A stretch of 64,000 nt of DNA from Nonomuraea sp. SYSU D8015 (GCF_008065375.1 NZ_VJYI01000009.1:186001-250000); one strand, 5' to 3'. Positions 1 to 9,137 are shown, numbered from the stretch's first letter. Notes: generated from the sequence alone by a model not told the origin. Translations and numbers: made by a program.

Positions 1-289
1 CCAGCGACGACGCGTAGGCCTCGGACATCATGACGCCCTTGAGCGGCGCGTACGAGCCGTCGTAGGCGATCTCCATCATGCTGGGCTTGAACCAGAACGT
101 CAGGAACGTGCCGGTCAGCAGCAGGATGACGAACGAGTAGAGCGCGATCTCACCCAGCAGGAACGACCAGTGGTCGGGGAAGATCTTCCGCATGTTGCGC
201 TTGAGGAAGTTTCCCGCGCCGAGCCGCTCGTCGAGGAAGGTGGACGGACCGGAGATCGCCTTCGGGACCGTCTTCAACTGGTCGGTCAT
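1..289 (-). CDS. qcrB: Cytochrome bc1 (bcc) complex cytochrome b subunit, N-terminal part
   Basis: Only the first ~96 residues are in the window; the gene continues past position 1. The visible protein starts MTDQLKTVPKAISG and leads into a hydrophobic first transmembrane segment followed by the FWFKPSMM region typical of actinobacterial QcrB. This subunit carries the two b hemes and the menaquinol sites of the bcc complex in the cytoplasmic membrane. Its ATG overlaps the TGA of qcrA (ATGA), so it is translationally coupled as the last gene of ctaE-qcrC-qcrA-qcrB. The assignment rests on context plus the N-terminus. Confidence 0.93.
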   Translation of the reverse strand, partial: MTDQLKTVPKAISGPSTFLDERLGAGNFLKRNMRKIFPDHWSFLLGEIALYSFVILLLTGTFLTFWFKPSMMEIAYDGSYAPLKGVMMSEAYASSL

Positions 290-1398
290 GCCTGGCCTCC
301 CTGTTCCCTGGCAGCCTTCTCGGCGTCACCGCGCTCCCAGTAGCTGGGACCGACCGGCACGTCGAAGTCTCCCTGGGCGATGAGGTAGCCCTGCTCGTCG
401 ACGGCGATCGGCAGCTGCGGCAGCGGCCGCGCGGCCGGGCCGAAGACGACCTTGGCGCCGTCGGCGGCGTCGAACGTCGACTGGTGGCACGGGCAGAGGA
501 TGTGGTGGGTGTTCTGCTCGTAGAGGGCCGCCGGGCAGCCCACGTGGGTGCAGATCTTGGAGTAGGCCACGATGCCGTCGTGCGTCCAGTTCTTCCTGAC
601 GCCGGCCTTCAGCTCTTCGGGGCGGAACTTGATGAGGATGAGCGTGGCCTTGGCGAGGGCGTTGAGGTCGTGCTCGTAGCCCTCGGGGACCACCGAGAGG
701 ATGCCGCCGGGCGAGTTGAAGTCGGCGGCGCGGATCGGCTGCCCCGTGCCCTCGACGACGAGCTTGAGCGGCTTGCCCTCCTTGTTCTTCTCACCCCAGA
801 CCGTGTGGCGCAGCAGGTTGTTGAACTTCGCGCCCGGCATCTTGCTGTTGTCGAGGTCGCGCAGCAGCACCAGCGGCACCAGGCCCAGCGGCGCGGCCGC
901 CAGCAGCAGGGTGCGGCGCAGCAGCTTGCGCTTGACGAAGCCGCTCTCGTTGGCGCCCTGGACGAACGTGTCGGCCACGACCTCGCGGTCGGCCTCGGCG
1001 GAGGCCATCTCGTGGCGCTCCTGGATCAGCGAGTATTTCGGCATGATCTGGCGGACCCAGACCACGATGCCGATCGCCAGCGCCAGGATCGCGACCGTCA
1101 GGGAGGTGCCCAGCGCGAGGTTGGACGTGCCGGTCGCCTCAGGGCTTCCCACCTGGAACACCACGTAGGAGATGAGGAACGCGATGCCCGCGAGGAAAGT
1201 GATCGTGAAGCAGAGCGCCACGACCTTCTCGGCCTTGCGGGCCTTGGCCTCGTCCTGCAGCGTCACGCCGGGGACTTCGGCGTCGACGTCCGCCGTTTCC
1301 ACGGTGCCGAGCATCGAGGTGCCCGGCGCGGGGGTGCCGATGACGCGCTTGGGGACGCGCTCGTCCGGCTGCTCGATCTCGTGCTCGTTGTCTGTCAT
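286..1398 (-). CDS. qcrA: Rieske iron-sulfur subunit of the bcc complex
   Basis: A 370-residue protein that passes electrons from menaquinol to cytochrome cc. It has three hydrophobic segments in its first ~235 residues, the usual actinobacterial form (classical Rieske proteins have one). The C-terminal domain holds both [2Fe-2S] ligand motifs, CTHVGC (from about residue 283) and CPCHQS (about 302). The ATG at 1398 gives MTDNEHEIEQPDE and overlaps the qcrC stop by 4 bp; the reading frame stays open upstream but that stretch lies inside qcrC. The stop overlaps the qcrB start. Confidence 0.95.
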   Translation of the reverse strand: MTDNEHEIEQPDERVPKRVIGTPAPGTSMLGTVETADVDAEVPGVTLQDEAKARKAEKVVALCFTITFLAGIAFLISYVVFQVGSPEATGTSNLALGTSLTVAILALAIGIVVWVRQIMPKYSLIQERHEMASAEADREVVADTFVQGANESGFVKRKLLRRTLLLAAAPLGLVPLVLLRDLDNSKMPGAKFNNLLRHTVWGEKNKEGKPLKLVVEGTGQPIRAADFNSPGGILSVVPEGYEHDLNALAKATLILIKFRPEELKAGVRKNWTHDGIVAYSKICTHVGCPAALYEQNTHHILCPCHQSTFDAADGAKVVFGPAARPLPQLPIAVDEQGYLIAQGDFDVPVGPSYWERGDAEKAAREQGGQA

Positions 1399-2204
1399 GG
1401 CTTGTGTCGCTTCTTCGCGGTGATCCAGATGGCGGCGAGTGCGAGGGCGGGAAGACCCACGATCCACGCTACGAGACCTTCGGTCACGGGGCCAATGCGC
1501 CCGAGGCCGAAACCTCCCGGGTCCTTCTGCGCGCGCACCTGGGTGATGTAGGCGATCATGTCCTGCTTCTCTTTGGGCGTGATCGTCGTGTCGTTGAAGA
1601 CGGGCATGGCCTGCGGGCCGGTGACCATCGCCTCGTAGATCTGCGTCGGGGTCGCCGAGTTGAGGTTGGGAGCGTACTTGCCCTGCGTCAGGGCGCCGCC
1701 GGCGCCGACCCAGTTGTGGCACTGGATGCAGTTGGCGCGGAAGAGCTCGCCGCCCCTGCCGGCGTCGCCGCCCTTCGGGTCGACCTGCTCGGCCGCCGGG
1801 ACGAGCGGGCCACCGCCGAGCGACTGCACGTAGGCCGCGATCTGGCGGGTCGTCGTCTCGTTGACCCAGCGCGCCGGAGGCTTGCGCGGGGCCTGAGCGC
1901 CGGGGTTGGCCGCGGGCATGCGGCCGGTGCTCATCTGGAAGTCGACGGCCGCGGCGCCGACGCCGATGAGCGTGGGCGCCGTGCCGGTGCCCTCCGCGTT
2001 CATGCCGTGGCAGCTGGAGCAGTGCTGGACGAACAGGCTCTTGCCCTCGGCCACGTCATCGACCTTGCCTGCCGCCAGAGCCGCGTCGGCAGGCTTACCC
2101 GCCTGGACAAAGGCGGCGTATACCATCCCGACCAGCGCCAACGCCAAAATCAGGACGGCGTATCTCGCGAGGGGATGCCGCCGCCAAGCGGTGATCCTAG
2201 TCAC
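1395..2204 (-). CDS. qcrC: Diheme cytochrome cc subunit of the bcc complex
   Basis: A 269-residue membrane-anchored cytochrome with an N-terminal signal-anchor (residues ~13-33), two CxxCH heme sites (CSSCH at 62-66, CIQCH at 159-163) and a C-terminal transmembrane helix (~237-262). Two hemes in one chain is the actinobacterial QcrC arrangement, which replaces a soluble cytochrome c and wires the bcc complex directly to the aa3 oxidase. It starts at GTG 2204, 14 bp after ctaE stops, and overlaps qcrA by 4 bp. Confidence 0.95.
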   Translation of the reverse strand: MTRITAWRRHPLARYAVLILALALVGMVYAAFVQAGKPADAALAAGKVDDVAEGKSLFVQHCSSCHGMNAEGTGTAPTLIGVGAAAVDFQMSTGRMPAANPGAQAPRKPPARWVNETTTRQIAAYVQSLGGGPLVPAAEQVDPKGGDAGRGGELFRANCIQCHNWVGAGGALTQGKYAPNLNSATPTQIYEAMVTGPQAMPVFNDTTITPKEKQDMIAYITQVRAQKDPGGFGLGRIGPVTEGLVAWIVGLPALALAAIWITAKKRHKP

Positions 2205-2218
2205 AGAGATCCCGTTCC

Positions 2219-2872
2219 TTAACGAATGATGTAGATGGTCGCGAAAAGACCGATCCAGACGACGTCAACGAAGTGCCAGTAGTAGGACACGACGATCGCG
2301 CTGGTGGCCTGCTCATGCGTGAAGCGCTTCGCGGCGTACGTGCGTCCCAGCATGAACAGGAACGCGATCAGGCCACCGGTCACGTGCAGGCCGTGGAAGC
2401 CCGTCGTCAGGTAGAACACCGAGGTGTAGGCGTTAGCGGACAAGGTCGCGCCCTCTGACGCCAGTTCGGCGTACTCGTACAGCTGGCCCGCGATGAACAC
2501 CGCGCCCATGAGGAAGCTGACGATGTACCAGAAGCGGAGCTTGCCGACCTGTCCCTTCTCTGCGGCCCACACGCCGAGCTGGCACGTCACACTCGACAGC
2601 ACCAGGATGATCGTGTTGACCGTCGCGAACGGGATGTTCAGATGAGCGACTCCCTCGGCGGCTTGCGCGCCTACGGGAAGGAAGGCCGGGCCCCACTCGA
2701 TGCCCCTGCCCTCGCTCACCGACCGGATGGTGAAGTACATCGCGAACAGCGCCGCGAAGAACATGAGCTCAGAGGACAGCCAGACGATCGTCCCGACACT
2801 GACCAGGTTCGGTCTGCGGTACGACTGTGCTGTCGTCGAAGTTATTGCGGATGCTGTCGCCACGGGCAGCAT
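2219..2872 (-). CDS. ctaE: Cytochrome c oxidase subunit III
   Basis: A 217-residue, five-helix subunit III of the aa3 oxidase (WLSSELMFFAALFAMYF in helix I, HGLHVTGG further on, and a final helix containing HFVDVVWIGLF). I chose ATG 2872, which gives a leader of about 20 residues before RRPNLVSVGT as in relatives; an in-frame GTG at 2935 would add 21 residues. It heads ctaE-qcrC-qcrA-qcrB and is transcribed away from the regulator at 3051. On its strand a TAATTA hexamer near 2945 is a possible -10 element, but I see no good -35 partner. Confidence 0.94.
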   Translation of the reverse strand: MLPVATASAITSTTAQSYRRPNLVSVGTIVWLSSELMFFAALFAMYFTIRSVSEGRGIEWGPAFLPVGAQAAEGVAHLNIPFATVNTIILVLSSVTCQLGVWAAEKGQVGKLRFWYIVSFLMGAVFIAGQLYEYAELASEGATLSANAYTSVFYLTTGFHGLHVTGGLIAFLFMLGRTYAAKRFTHEQATSAIVVSYYWHFVDVVWIGLFATIYIIR

Positions 2873-3050
2873 TATTGCGGCTCTGGTGTTCGGTCCGGCC
2901 AACGACCCCCCGTTAGCAGGTACAAACCCGCTCACAACCTGGGATAATTACCGCAAAACGCCCCTCTCGGGCGCCAACCTGGGTTTGCACACCCGCACAC
3001 CGGTACGATCCAGGGTGACCATACCGCTACGACCGATAGTGAGCGCGACC

Positions 3051-3467
3051 GTGAGCACCGACGACACGATGAGGGTCCTCGTCTACAGCGACGACGCCGC
3101 CACCAGAGCCGAGGTGATCCAGGCCATCGGCAGGCGGCCCGCGGCCGACGTGCCCCTCGTCGAGATCGTGGAGTGCGCCACCGAGCCCAAGGTTCACCAG
3201 TGGCTGGGCTCCGGCGAGATCGACGTCGCCGTCCTCGACGGCGAGACGCAGCCCGCGGGCGGCATGGGCGTCTCCCGTCAGGCCAAGGACGAGGTCTACG
3301 ACTGCCCGCCCATCTGCCTGATCATCGCCAGGCGCGACGACCGCTGGCTGGCCGAGTGGTCGAAGGCCGACGCCGTGGTGGCCCAGCCCCTGGAGCCCAT
3401 GGTCCTGGCGGACACGGTCGCCGAGCTCATGCGTCGTCGTTCCTCCACCCGACTCAACGCTAAGTAG
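3051..3467 (+). CDS. Single-domain response-regulator-like protein
   Basis: About 138 residues with a receiver-like fold. The motif VLVYSDDAAT supplies the acidic pair, VAVLDGE near residue 60 supplies the phospho-acceptor Asp position, and ADAVVAQPLEP corresponds to the final K-P loop. The conserved Lys of that loop is Gln here, so normal phosphotransfer chemistry is doubtful. There is no output domain and no adjacent histidine kinase. GTG 3051 is preferred; GTG 3039 and ATG 3069 are in frame. It touches trpD and diverges from ctaE. Relatives beside the respiratory genes of other actinomycetes are simply called response regulators. Confidence 0.7.
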   Translation: MSTDDTMRVLVYSDDAATRAEVIQAIGRRPAADVPLVEIVECATEPKVHQWLGSGEIDVAVLDGETQPAGGMGVSRQAKDEVYDCPPICLIIARRDDRWLAEWSKADAVVAQPLEPMVLADTVAELMRRRSSTRLNAK

Positions 3468-4520
3468 GTGCCCATGGACTCCCGGACGACCTGGCCTGCC
3501 CTGCTCTCCGCTCTCCTGGCCGGAGAGCATCTGACATCGGACGAGACGGCCTGGGCCATGCGGGAGATCATGTCGGGCTCCGCGACGCCGTCCCAGATCG
3601 CCGGCTTCGTGATCGCCCTGCGGGCCAAGGGCGAGACGGTGTCCGAGGTGGTGGGCCTGGCCCGGACGATGCTCGACCTGGCCACGCCGCTCAGCGTCGA
3701 GGGGCCCGTGGTCGACGTCGTCGGCACCGGCGGCGACCGCGCCCACACCGTCAACGTCTCGACGATGGCCGCCATCGTCGTCGCCGCGACCGGCGCCCGC
3801 GTCGTCAAACACGGCAACCGCGCCGCCTCCTCCTCGTGCGGCGCCGCCGACGTCCTGGAGCACCTGGGCATCCGCCTCGACCTCACGCCGGAGCAGACGG
3901 CGCAGGTGGCGCGCGAGGCGGGCATCGCGTTCTGCTTCGCCCCGGTCTACCACCCCGCGCTGCGCTTCGCCGGCCCGACGCGCAAGGAGATCGGCGTCCC
4001 CACGGTCTTCAACTTCCTGGGCCCGCTCACCAACCCGGCCCGCCCGGCGGCGCAGGCCATCGGCGTCTTCGACGCCCGCATGCTGCCCGTGCTCGCGGGC
4101 GTCTTCGCCGAGCGCGGCGTGTCCGCCCTGGTGTTCCGCGGCGACGACGGCCTCGACGAGTTGACCATCGCCGGCACCTCGACGGTCTGGGTGGTCAAGG
4201 ACGGCACCGCCACGCAGACGACGTTCGATCCGGCCGTCCTCGGCATCCCGCGCGCCGACGCTGACGCGCTGCGGGGCGGGGACGTCGCGTTCAACGCGCA
4301 GGCCGTGCACGACCTGGTGGGCGGTAAGACGGGGCCGGTGCGCGACGCGGTGCTGCTCAACGCGGCCGCCGCCCTGGTGGCCTACGACGGGCCCGGCGAC
4401 GACCTCGACTCGGCCATGAGCGACGGATACGCCCGCGCCGCCCGGGCCGTGGACTCCGGCGCCGCCGCCGCCCTCCTGGACCGCTGGGTCGAGGTCAGCT
4501 CCTCCGTCCGCCCGTCCTGA
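3468..4520 (+). CDS. trpD: Anthranilate phosphoribosyltransferase
   Basis: A 350-residue enzyme that transfers phosphoribose from PRPP to anthranilate in tryptophan synthesis. Diagnostic motifs are the GTGGD PRPP loop (residues 86-90), NVSTMAA and KHGNRAASSSCG (114-125), the anthranilate-side NFLGPLTNP, and the metal-binding GDDGLDE. The GTG at 3468 directly follows the previous stop; ATG 3474, two codons in, is an equally possible start. Being next to the qcr/cta genes rather than in a trp operon matches the actinobacterial arrangement. Confidence 0.96.
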   Translation: MPMDSRTTWPALLSALLAGEHLTSDETAWAMREIMSGSATPSQIAGFVIALRAKGETVSEVVGLARTMLDLATPLSVEGPVVDVVGTGGDRAHTVNVSTMAAIVVAATGARVVKHGNRAASSSCGAADVLEHLGIRLDLTPEQTAQVAREAGIAFCFAPVYHPALRFAGPTRKEIGVPTVFNFLGPLTNPARPAAQAIGVFDARMLPVLAGVFAERGVSALVFRGDDGLDELTIAGTSTVWVVKDGTATQTTFDPAVLGIPRADADALRGGDVAFNAQAVHDLVGGKTGPVRDAVLLNAAAALVAYDGPGDDLDSAMSDGYARAARAVDSGAAAALLDRWVEVSSSVRPS

Positions 4521-4535
4521 CCCACGCCCCGTTCG

Positions 4536-4564
4536 CGCGCGTCTCCACCCGGGAGGCGCGCGCT
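4536..4564 (+). terminator. Hairpin after trpD
   Basis: A 12-bp stem (one T-G wobble) with a 5-nt loop lies 16 bp after the trpD stop, between convergent genes. There is no T-run, as often in high-GC actinobacteria. The rest of 4565-4744 shows no further feature. Confidence 0.5.
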
Positions 4565-4744
4565 GGCGTGTGCACGGCGGTACGGCTGCGCGTGTACGAC
4601 GCCGAGGGGCACGGTGACGGGCGTTCCGGCCGTTCCCCCAGTCTGCCCGGCCCCCGTATGGCAGGGCTCCCAGCCACGCTCCCGGGGCTGGCCGGCCGGC
4701 TCGCCCGACGTCGTGGCGCCGTCAGGAGTCCGGCATGCGGCGGT

Positions 4745-5956
4745 TCAGAGGCCCAGCGTGGGGCCGCCCTTGAGCGAGCTCCATTTCAGCCACTGCTTCC
4801 AGTTCTCCTGCCAGTGCCCCCACCCGTTCGTGGGCTCCAGCTTCCGGGGCGAGCCCGTGATGATGATCGGATCCCCGATCAGCGTGTTCTTGATGAACCA
4901 GGCGGCGTTGTCCGGGCTGATGTTCACGCACCCGTGGCTGACGTTCGCGTGGCCCTGCGACCCCACCGACCACGGCGCGCTGTGCACGTACTCGCCGCTG
5001 TTGGAGATCCGCACCGTGTTGTAGACCGTCAGCTGGTAGTAACCGGGCTGGCCGGGCCCGATGCCGGGCGAGGTCATGACGGTGACGGGCTCGCGCGACA
5101 TCGCCAGGTGGATCCCCGAGGTCGTGTAGTACTTCCACTGCCCGCCCTGGCCGGCGCTCATCGGCATCGAGCGGATCTTCTTGCCGTCCCGCCGCACGAT
5201 GAGCACGTGCTCGTCGGTGCTGCCTTTGGTGATCTGCGCGCGGCCGATCTTGAAGTCGACCGTGACGTCGCGCTTGCCGTACATGCCCGGCCCTCCGCGC
5301 ACCCCGGCCAGCCGCGCCTCCACCCGCACCTTCGTACGGGCGGGCCAGTACTCCTGCGGCCGGAAGTCCACGTGCTGGTCGTCGAACCAGTGCCAGGCCC
5401 CCTCCACCGGCTTGGAGCTGCGGACGATGAGGTTGCGCTCGACGGAGACGCGGTCGGTGACCGGCTTGTCGAAGGCGATCATGATGGGCATGCCGATGCC
5501 GACCGTCAGCCCGGTGTCGTCCTTGTTCGGGGTGATGGTCTTGATGTCGAACGTCTCCTTGGCCTTCACCGTCGTGAAGGTGCTGGTCTCCCGGCTCTCC
5601 TTGCCGGCGGCGTCCACGGAGACGGCGGTGACCGTGTAGGAGGTGCCGGGGCGGGCGGTGGCGTTGCTGCGCCAGCGGCTGCCGTCGGCGCTCAGCACGC
5701 CTGGCAGGGGGCCGGACCCGCCGCCGTCCACGCGTACGCTCTTGAGCCTGCCCCCGTGGACCGCCACGACCACGGGCTGGTCGGTGGGCACGTCCGCGGC
5801 CTTGTCCTGCGGGGAGAACGACGTGGAGGCGCCCCGCGCGCCTGCACCGCCAGTGGTGACGCCCTCGGGGTCCTCCCTGTCGGGGCCGCCCGCCGAGCAC
5901 GCCGTCAGCAGCGCCAAGGCCAGCAGACCGGCCGCTCCATACGCTACGCGCCCCAC
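4745..5956 (-). CDS. L,D-transpeptidase lipoprotein
   Basis: A 403-residue exported enzyme for 3-3 peptidoglycan cross-links. It has a lipoprotein signal (GLLALALLTAC, lipidated Cys20), then Ig-like repeats, then a YkuD catalytic domain. The catalytic motif ends in SHGCVN (Cys343) and is preceded by HSAPW with the catalytic His; the C-terminal tail is Trp-rich. The layout matches actinobacterial Ldt enzymes such as LdtMt2. GTG 5956 is chosen because GAGGGGG lies 5 nt upstream; ATG 5974 would add six residues but has no well-placed ribosome-binding site. It is convergent with trpD. Confidence 0.93.
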   Translation of the reverse strand: MGRVAYGAAGLLALALLTACSAGGPDREDPEGVTTGGAGARGASTSFSPQDKAADVPTDQPVVVAVHGGRLKSVRVDGGGSGPLPGVLSADGSRWRSNATARPGTSYTVTAVSVDAAGKESRETSTFTTVKAKETFDIKTITPNKDDTGLTVGIGMPIMIAFDKPVTDRVSVERNLIVRSSKPVEGAWHWFDDQHVDFRPQEYWPARTKVRVEARLAGVRGGPGMYGKRDVTVDFKIGRAQITKGSTDEHVLIVRRDGKKIRSMPMSAGQGGQWKYYTTSGIHLAMSREPVTVMTSPGIGPGQPGYYQLTVYNTVRISNSGEYVHSAPWSVGSQGHANVSHGCVNISPDNAAWFIKNTLIGDPIIITGSPRKLEPTNGWGHWQENWKQWLKWSSLKGGPTLGL

Positions 5957-6051
5957 GAGTGCCCCCTCGCCCATGATCGGACCGCTTCTGCCTCCCTTAT
6001 TACCCACGGTGACCGAATCACCACATCGGGACACCGGTAAAGAACACCAAA

Positions 6052-6086
6052 AAGCGGGCGTCCTCCCCCAAGGGGGACGCCCGCTT
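6052..6086 (-). terminator. Terminator of the ctaC-ctaD-ctaF operon
   Basis: A perfect 12-bp stem, AAGCGGGCGTCC with its complement, encloses an 11-nt loop that can pair further (CCC/GGG). It starts 9 bp after the ctaF stop on the minus strand and is followed there by TTTGGTGTT. Confidence 0.85.
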
Positions 6087-6094
6087 CGGCTGTC

Positions 6095-6508
6095 TCAGTG
6101 CGAGAAGTTGCCTCGGTAGTACTGGAACACGAACCCGATCATGGCCATGATCACGAGGAAGACCCCGATCAGGAACATCCAGAAGCCGATCACGAACCCG
6201 GCGAAGGCGAAGGCCGCCGCCAGGCACAGGAACAGCGGCCACCAGCTGCTGGGGCTGAAGAACCCGATCTCGCCCGCGCCGTCGCTGATCTCGGCCTGCT
6301 TGTTGTCCTCCGGCTGGTCGCCGATGCGCCGCGCGGTGAACATCAGGTAGTAGCCGACCATGAACGCGAACCCGACCGAGATGGCCATGGCCGTGGTGCC
6401 GACCGGCTCACCCTTGCCGGTGTCCGCCTTGGTCCAGAACCAGTAGGCGACGTCGACACCGGCGAAGAACACGCCGCACGCGAGGAACAGCCACCCTTGG
6501 ACCTTCAT
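6095..6508 (-). CDS. ctaF: Cytochrome c oxidase subunit IV (actinobacterial type)
   Basis: A 137-residue protein with about four transmembrane helices, two before and two after a polar loop containing DQPEDNKQAEISDG. Sequence and position match the small actinobacterial subunit IV that completes the aa3 oxidase; it has no redox ligands. Its ATG overlaps the ctaD stop (ATGA), and a strong terminator follows. Confidence 0.92.
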   Translation of the reverse strand: MKVQGWLFLACGVFFAGVDVAYWFWTKADTGKGEPVGTTAMAISVGFAFMVGYYLMFTARRIGDQPEDNKQAEISDGAGEIGFFSPSSWWPLFLCLAAAFAFAGFVIGFWMFLIGVFLVIMAMIGFVFQYYRGNFSH

Positions 6509-8169
6509 CAGACCTCGACCTCCTTCGGCGACTTGGCGGACACATGCGGGTAGTGCAGGTCGAACGCGGGACGCTCGGAGCGGATGCGCGGCAGCGAGGT
6601 GAAGTTGTGCCGTGGCGGCGGGCAGGAGGTCGCCCATTCGAGCGAGCCGCCGTAGCCCCAGGGGTCGTCGACGGTGACCTTGGGCGCGGTGCGCCAGGTC
6701 TTCCAGACGTTGTAGAAGAACGGCAGCGTGGACAGGCCCAGCACGAACGCGCCCACCGACGACAGCATGTTGAGGTCGGTGAAGCCGTCGGCGGCGCTGT
6801 AGTCGGCGTACCGGCGCGGGAAGCCCAGCATGCCGAGCCAGTGCTGCACGAGGAACGTGGTGTGGAAGCCGATGAACAGCAGCCAGAAGTGCAGCTTGCC
6901 CAGCTTGTCGTCGAGCATCTTGCCGGTGAACTTGGGCCACCAGAAGTAGAAGCCCGCGAACATGGCGAACACGACGGTGCCGAAGACCACGTAGTGGAAG
7001 TGGGCGACGACGAAGTAGGTGTCGCTGATGTGGAAGTCGAGCGGCGGCGAGGCCAGGATGACGCCCGTCAGACCGCCCAGGAGGAAGGTGATCAGGAAGC
7101 CGACCGAGAACAGCATCGGCGACTCGAAGCTCAGATGGCCTCGCCACATCGTGCCGATCCAGTTGAAGAACTTCACGCCCGTCGGCACCGCGATGAGGAA
7201 CGTCATGAACGAGAAGAACGGCAGCAGCACCTGGCCGGTCGGGAACATGTGGTGCGCCCAGACCGTGATGGACAGGCCCGCGATCGAGATCGTCGCGGCC
7301 ACGAGGCTGATGTAGCCGAAGATCGGCTTGCGGCTGAAGACCGGCAGCACCTCGGTCACGATGCCGAAGAACGGCAGCGCGATGATGTACACCTCGGGGT
7401 GGCCGAAGAACCAGAACAGGTGCTGCCACAGCAGCGGCCCGCCGTTCTCGCTCCAGAAGATCTGGGTGCCCAGCTTGCGGTCGGCCTCGAGGGCCAGCAG
7501 CGCGGCGGCCAGCACCGGGAAGGCCATCAGCACGAGCATGCTGGTGAGCAGGACGTTCCAGGTGAAGATCGGCATGCGGAACATCGTCATGCCGGGCGCC
7601 CGCATGCAGATGATCGTGGTGATGAAGTTGACCGAGCCGAGGATCGTGCCGAGGCCGGACAGCGCCAGACCCATGATCCACAGGTCGCCGCCGATGCCGG
7701 GCGAGTAGACCACGTCCGACAGGGGCGCATAGGCGAACCAGCCGAACGACGCCGCGCCGCCCGGGGTGAAGAAGCCGGACACGGCGATGATGCTGCCGAA
7801 CAGGTAGAGCCAGTAGCTCACCATGTTGAGGCGGGGGAACGCCACGTCGGGGGCGCCGATCTGCAGCGGCATGAGCTCGTTGGCGAAGCCGGCGAACAGC
7901 GGCGTCGCGAACATCAGCAGCATGATCGTGCCGTGCATGGTGAACAGCTGGTTGAACTGCTCGTTGCTGGTGAACTGCATTCCGGGCTGCGCCAGCTCCG
8001 CCCGCATGATCAGCGCCATCACGCCGCCGATCAGGAAGAAGATGAATGACGTGATCAGGTAAAGGTGCCCGATGATCTTGTGATCAGTGGAGGACAGCCA
8101 CTTGGCGATCACCTGGCCCTTGGTGACGGGCCGGGCCGGCGCGCGAAGTGGTTCTTGAATGGCGGTCAC
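6508..8169 (-). CDS. ctaD: Cytochrome c oxidase subunit I
   Basis: A 553-residue catalytic subunit carrying heme a, heme a3 and CuB, where oxygen is reduced and protons are pumped. Visible signatures are the early TMHGTIM segment, WFFGHPEVYI (CuB His and cross-linked Tyr), WAHHMF (CuB ligands) and VVAHFHYV (heme ligands). I chose GTG 8169 (VTAIQEPLRAP) because it overlaps the ctaC stop by 4 bp and matches the family's N-terminus; the frame stays open upstream inside ctaC. Second gene of ctaC-ctaD-ctaF. Confidence 0.96.
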   Translation of the reverse strand: MTAIQEPLRAPARPVTKGQVIAKWLSSTDHKIIGHLYLITSFIFFLIGGVMALIMRAELAQPGMQFTSNEQFNQLFTMHGTIMLLMFATPLFAGFANELMPLQIGAPDVAFPRLNMVSYWLYLFGSIIAVSGFFTPGGAASFGWFAYAPLSDVVYSPGIGGDLWIMGLALSGLGTILGSVNFITTIICMRAPGMTMFRMPIFTWNVLLTSMLVLMAFPVLAAALLALEADRKLGTQIFWSENGGPLLWQHLFWFFGHPEVYIIALPFFGIVTEVLPVFSRKPIFGYISLVAATISIAGLSITVWAHHMFPTGQVLLPFFSFMTFLIAVPTGVKFFNWIGTMWRGHLSFESPMLFSVGFLITFLLGGLTGVILASPPLDFHISDTYFVVAHFHYVVFGTVVFAMFAGFYFWWPKFTGKMLDDKLGKLHFWLLFIGFHTTFLVQHWLGMLGFPRRYADYSAADGFTDLNMLSSVGAFVLGLSTLPFFYNVWKTWRTAPKVTVDDPWGYGGSLEWATSCPPPRHNFTSLPRIRSERPAFDLHYPHVSAKSPKEVEV

Positions 8170-8996
8170 TGGGCACTCCCAGCCTGTTGCGTAGCGACGT
8201 ACTGATCGAACTCTTGCTTCGAGACGAGCTTCACCGAGAACAGCATGCGGCTGTGGTCGACACCGCACAGCTCGGCGCAGCGGCCCGCGTAGACGTCCGG
8301 CTTGTTGAGGGTCGTGATCTGGAACTTGCGGCCCGGGTTGCCCTCGGGGATGCCGGGGATCACGTCACGCTTGAACAGGAAGGCCGGCACCCAGAACGAG
8401 TGGATGACGTCGTCCGTCGACAGGTCGAACTCGACCTTCGTGTCCACCGGGAGGACCAGCTGGGGACCCTGGCGGTAGTCGTTGACGGGCATGCCCGCGA
8501 CCGGCTGCAGCGTCCTGCCGTTGTACGTCGTGGTGAAGCGCCAGCTCCACTGGAACGCCTCCACCTTGACCTTGACCGGCGCGTCACCGTCGACCCGCGC
8601 GAGCGCCTCGCTGTCGCGGGCGGTGAAGAAGAAGAACACCGACACCATGACGAGCGGGATCAAGGTGTAGAGAATCTCGATCGGCAGGTTGTAGCGCACC
8701 TGCGGCGGGAGATCGGCCGACGCCTTGCGCTTGCGGTGGAAGATGGACGCCCACACGATCAGGACGATGACGACGGCACCCGTGGCGAGTGCGGCGATCC
8801 AGGCCCCGTTCCACAGACTCTGGACGATGCCACCCTGCTCGGTGACATGGTCGGGAAGAAGGCCGCGAGACCAGTCGGCCTCGGGGACGTCATTAGCACA
8901 CGCCGTAGCAGTGGCCAGCAGCAACGCCAAAGCGGCGGCGCGTGGCACCCTGCGCCGGGCCAACGAACGCCGCGTCGTACGGCGAGTCGGACTCAC
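8166..8996 (-). CDS. ctaC: Cytochrome c oxidase subunit II, lipoprotein
   Basis: A 276-residue subunit that accepts electrons at the CuA centre. It has a lipoprotein-type signal (ALALLLATATAC), two transmembrane helices (from about residue 70 and 115) and a cupredoxin domain with CAELCGVDHSRM holding the CuA Cys, Glu, Cys, His and Met ligands; an upstream HSFWVP gives the other His. GTG 8996 is chosen as the start of the basic signal (SPTRRTTRRSLARRR). First gene of ctaC-ctaD-ctaF, divergent from the cysteine desulfurase. Confidence 0.95.
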   Translation of the reverse strand: MSPTRRTTRRSLARRRVPRAAALALLLATATACANDVPEADWSRGLLPDHVTEQGGIVQSLWNGAWIAALATGAVVIVLIVWASIFHRKRKASADLPPQVRYNLPIEILYTLIPLVMVSVFFFFTARDSEALARVDGDAPVKVKVEAFQWSWRFTTTYNGRTLQPVAGMPVNDYRQGPQLVLPVDTKVEFDLSTDDVIHSFWVPAFLFKRDVIPGIPEGNPGRKFQITTLNKPDVYAGRCAELCGVDHSRMLFSVKLVSKQEFDQYVATQQAGSAQ

Positions 8997-9019
8997 GGAT
9001 CGCCTACCCCACAGATGAA

Positions 9020-9042
9020 GCCCAAGAGTCTTTCCCTTGGGC
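9020..9042 (-). promoter_or_regulatory. Short inverted repeat in the ctaC leader region
   Basis: A 7-bp inverted repeat (GCCCAAG, 9-nt spacer, CTTGGGC) lies 24 bp upstream of the ctaC GTG. It could be a leader hairpin or a protein site. The remaining ~95 bp to the divergent gene must hold both promoters, but I could not assign hexamers with confidence. Confidence 0.3.
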
Positions 9043-9137
9043 GCTCGTATTTCCAGATGCACAGCTGATTGCAGACACATTAGCGTGCAGGTGCCTCGCC
9101 CTACCTCCCGACCCCCGGTGGCGCCGCGAGTGGGACG

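Noticed and set aside
484..1551. Long plus-strand frame opposite qcrA/qcrC
   Set aside because: High-GC shadow; translation is Arg/Gly/His-rich without motifs, and the opposite strand holds clear bc1 subunits.
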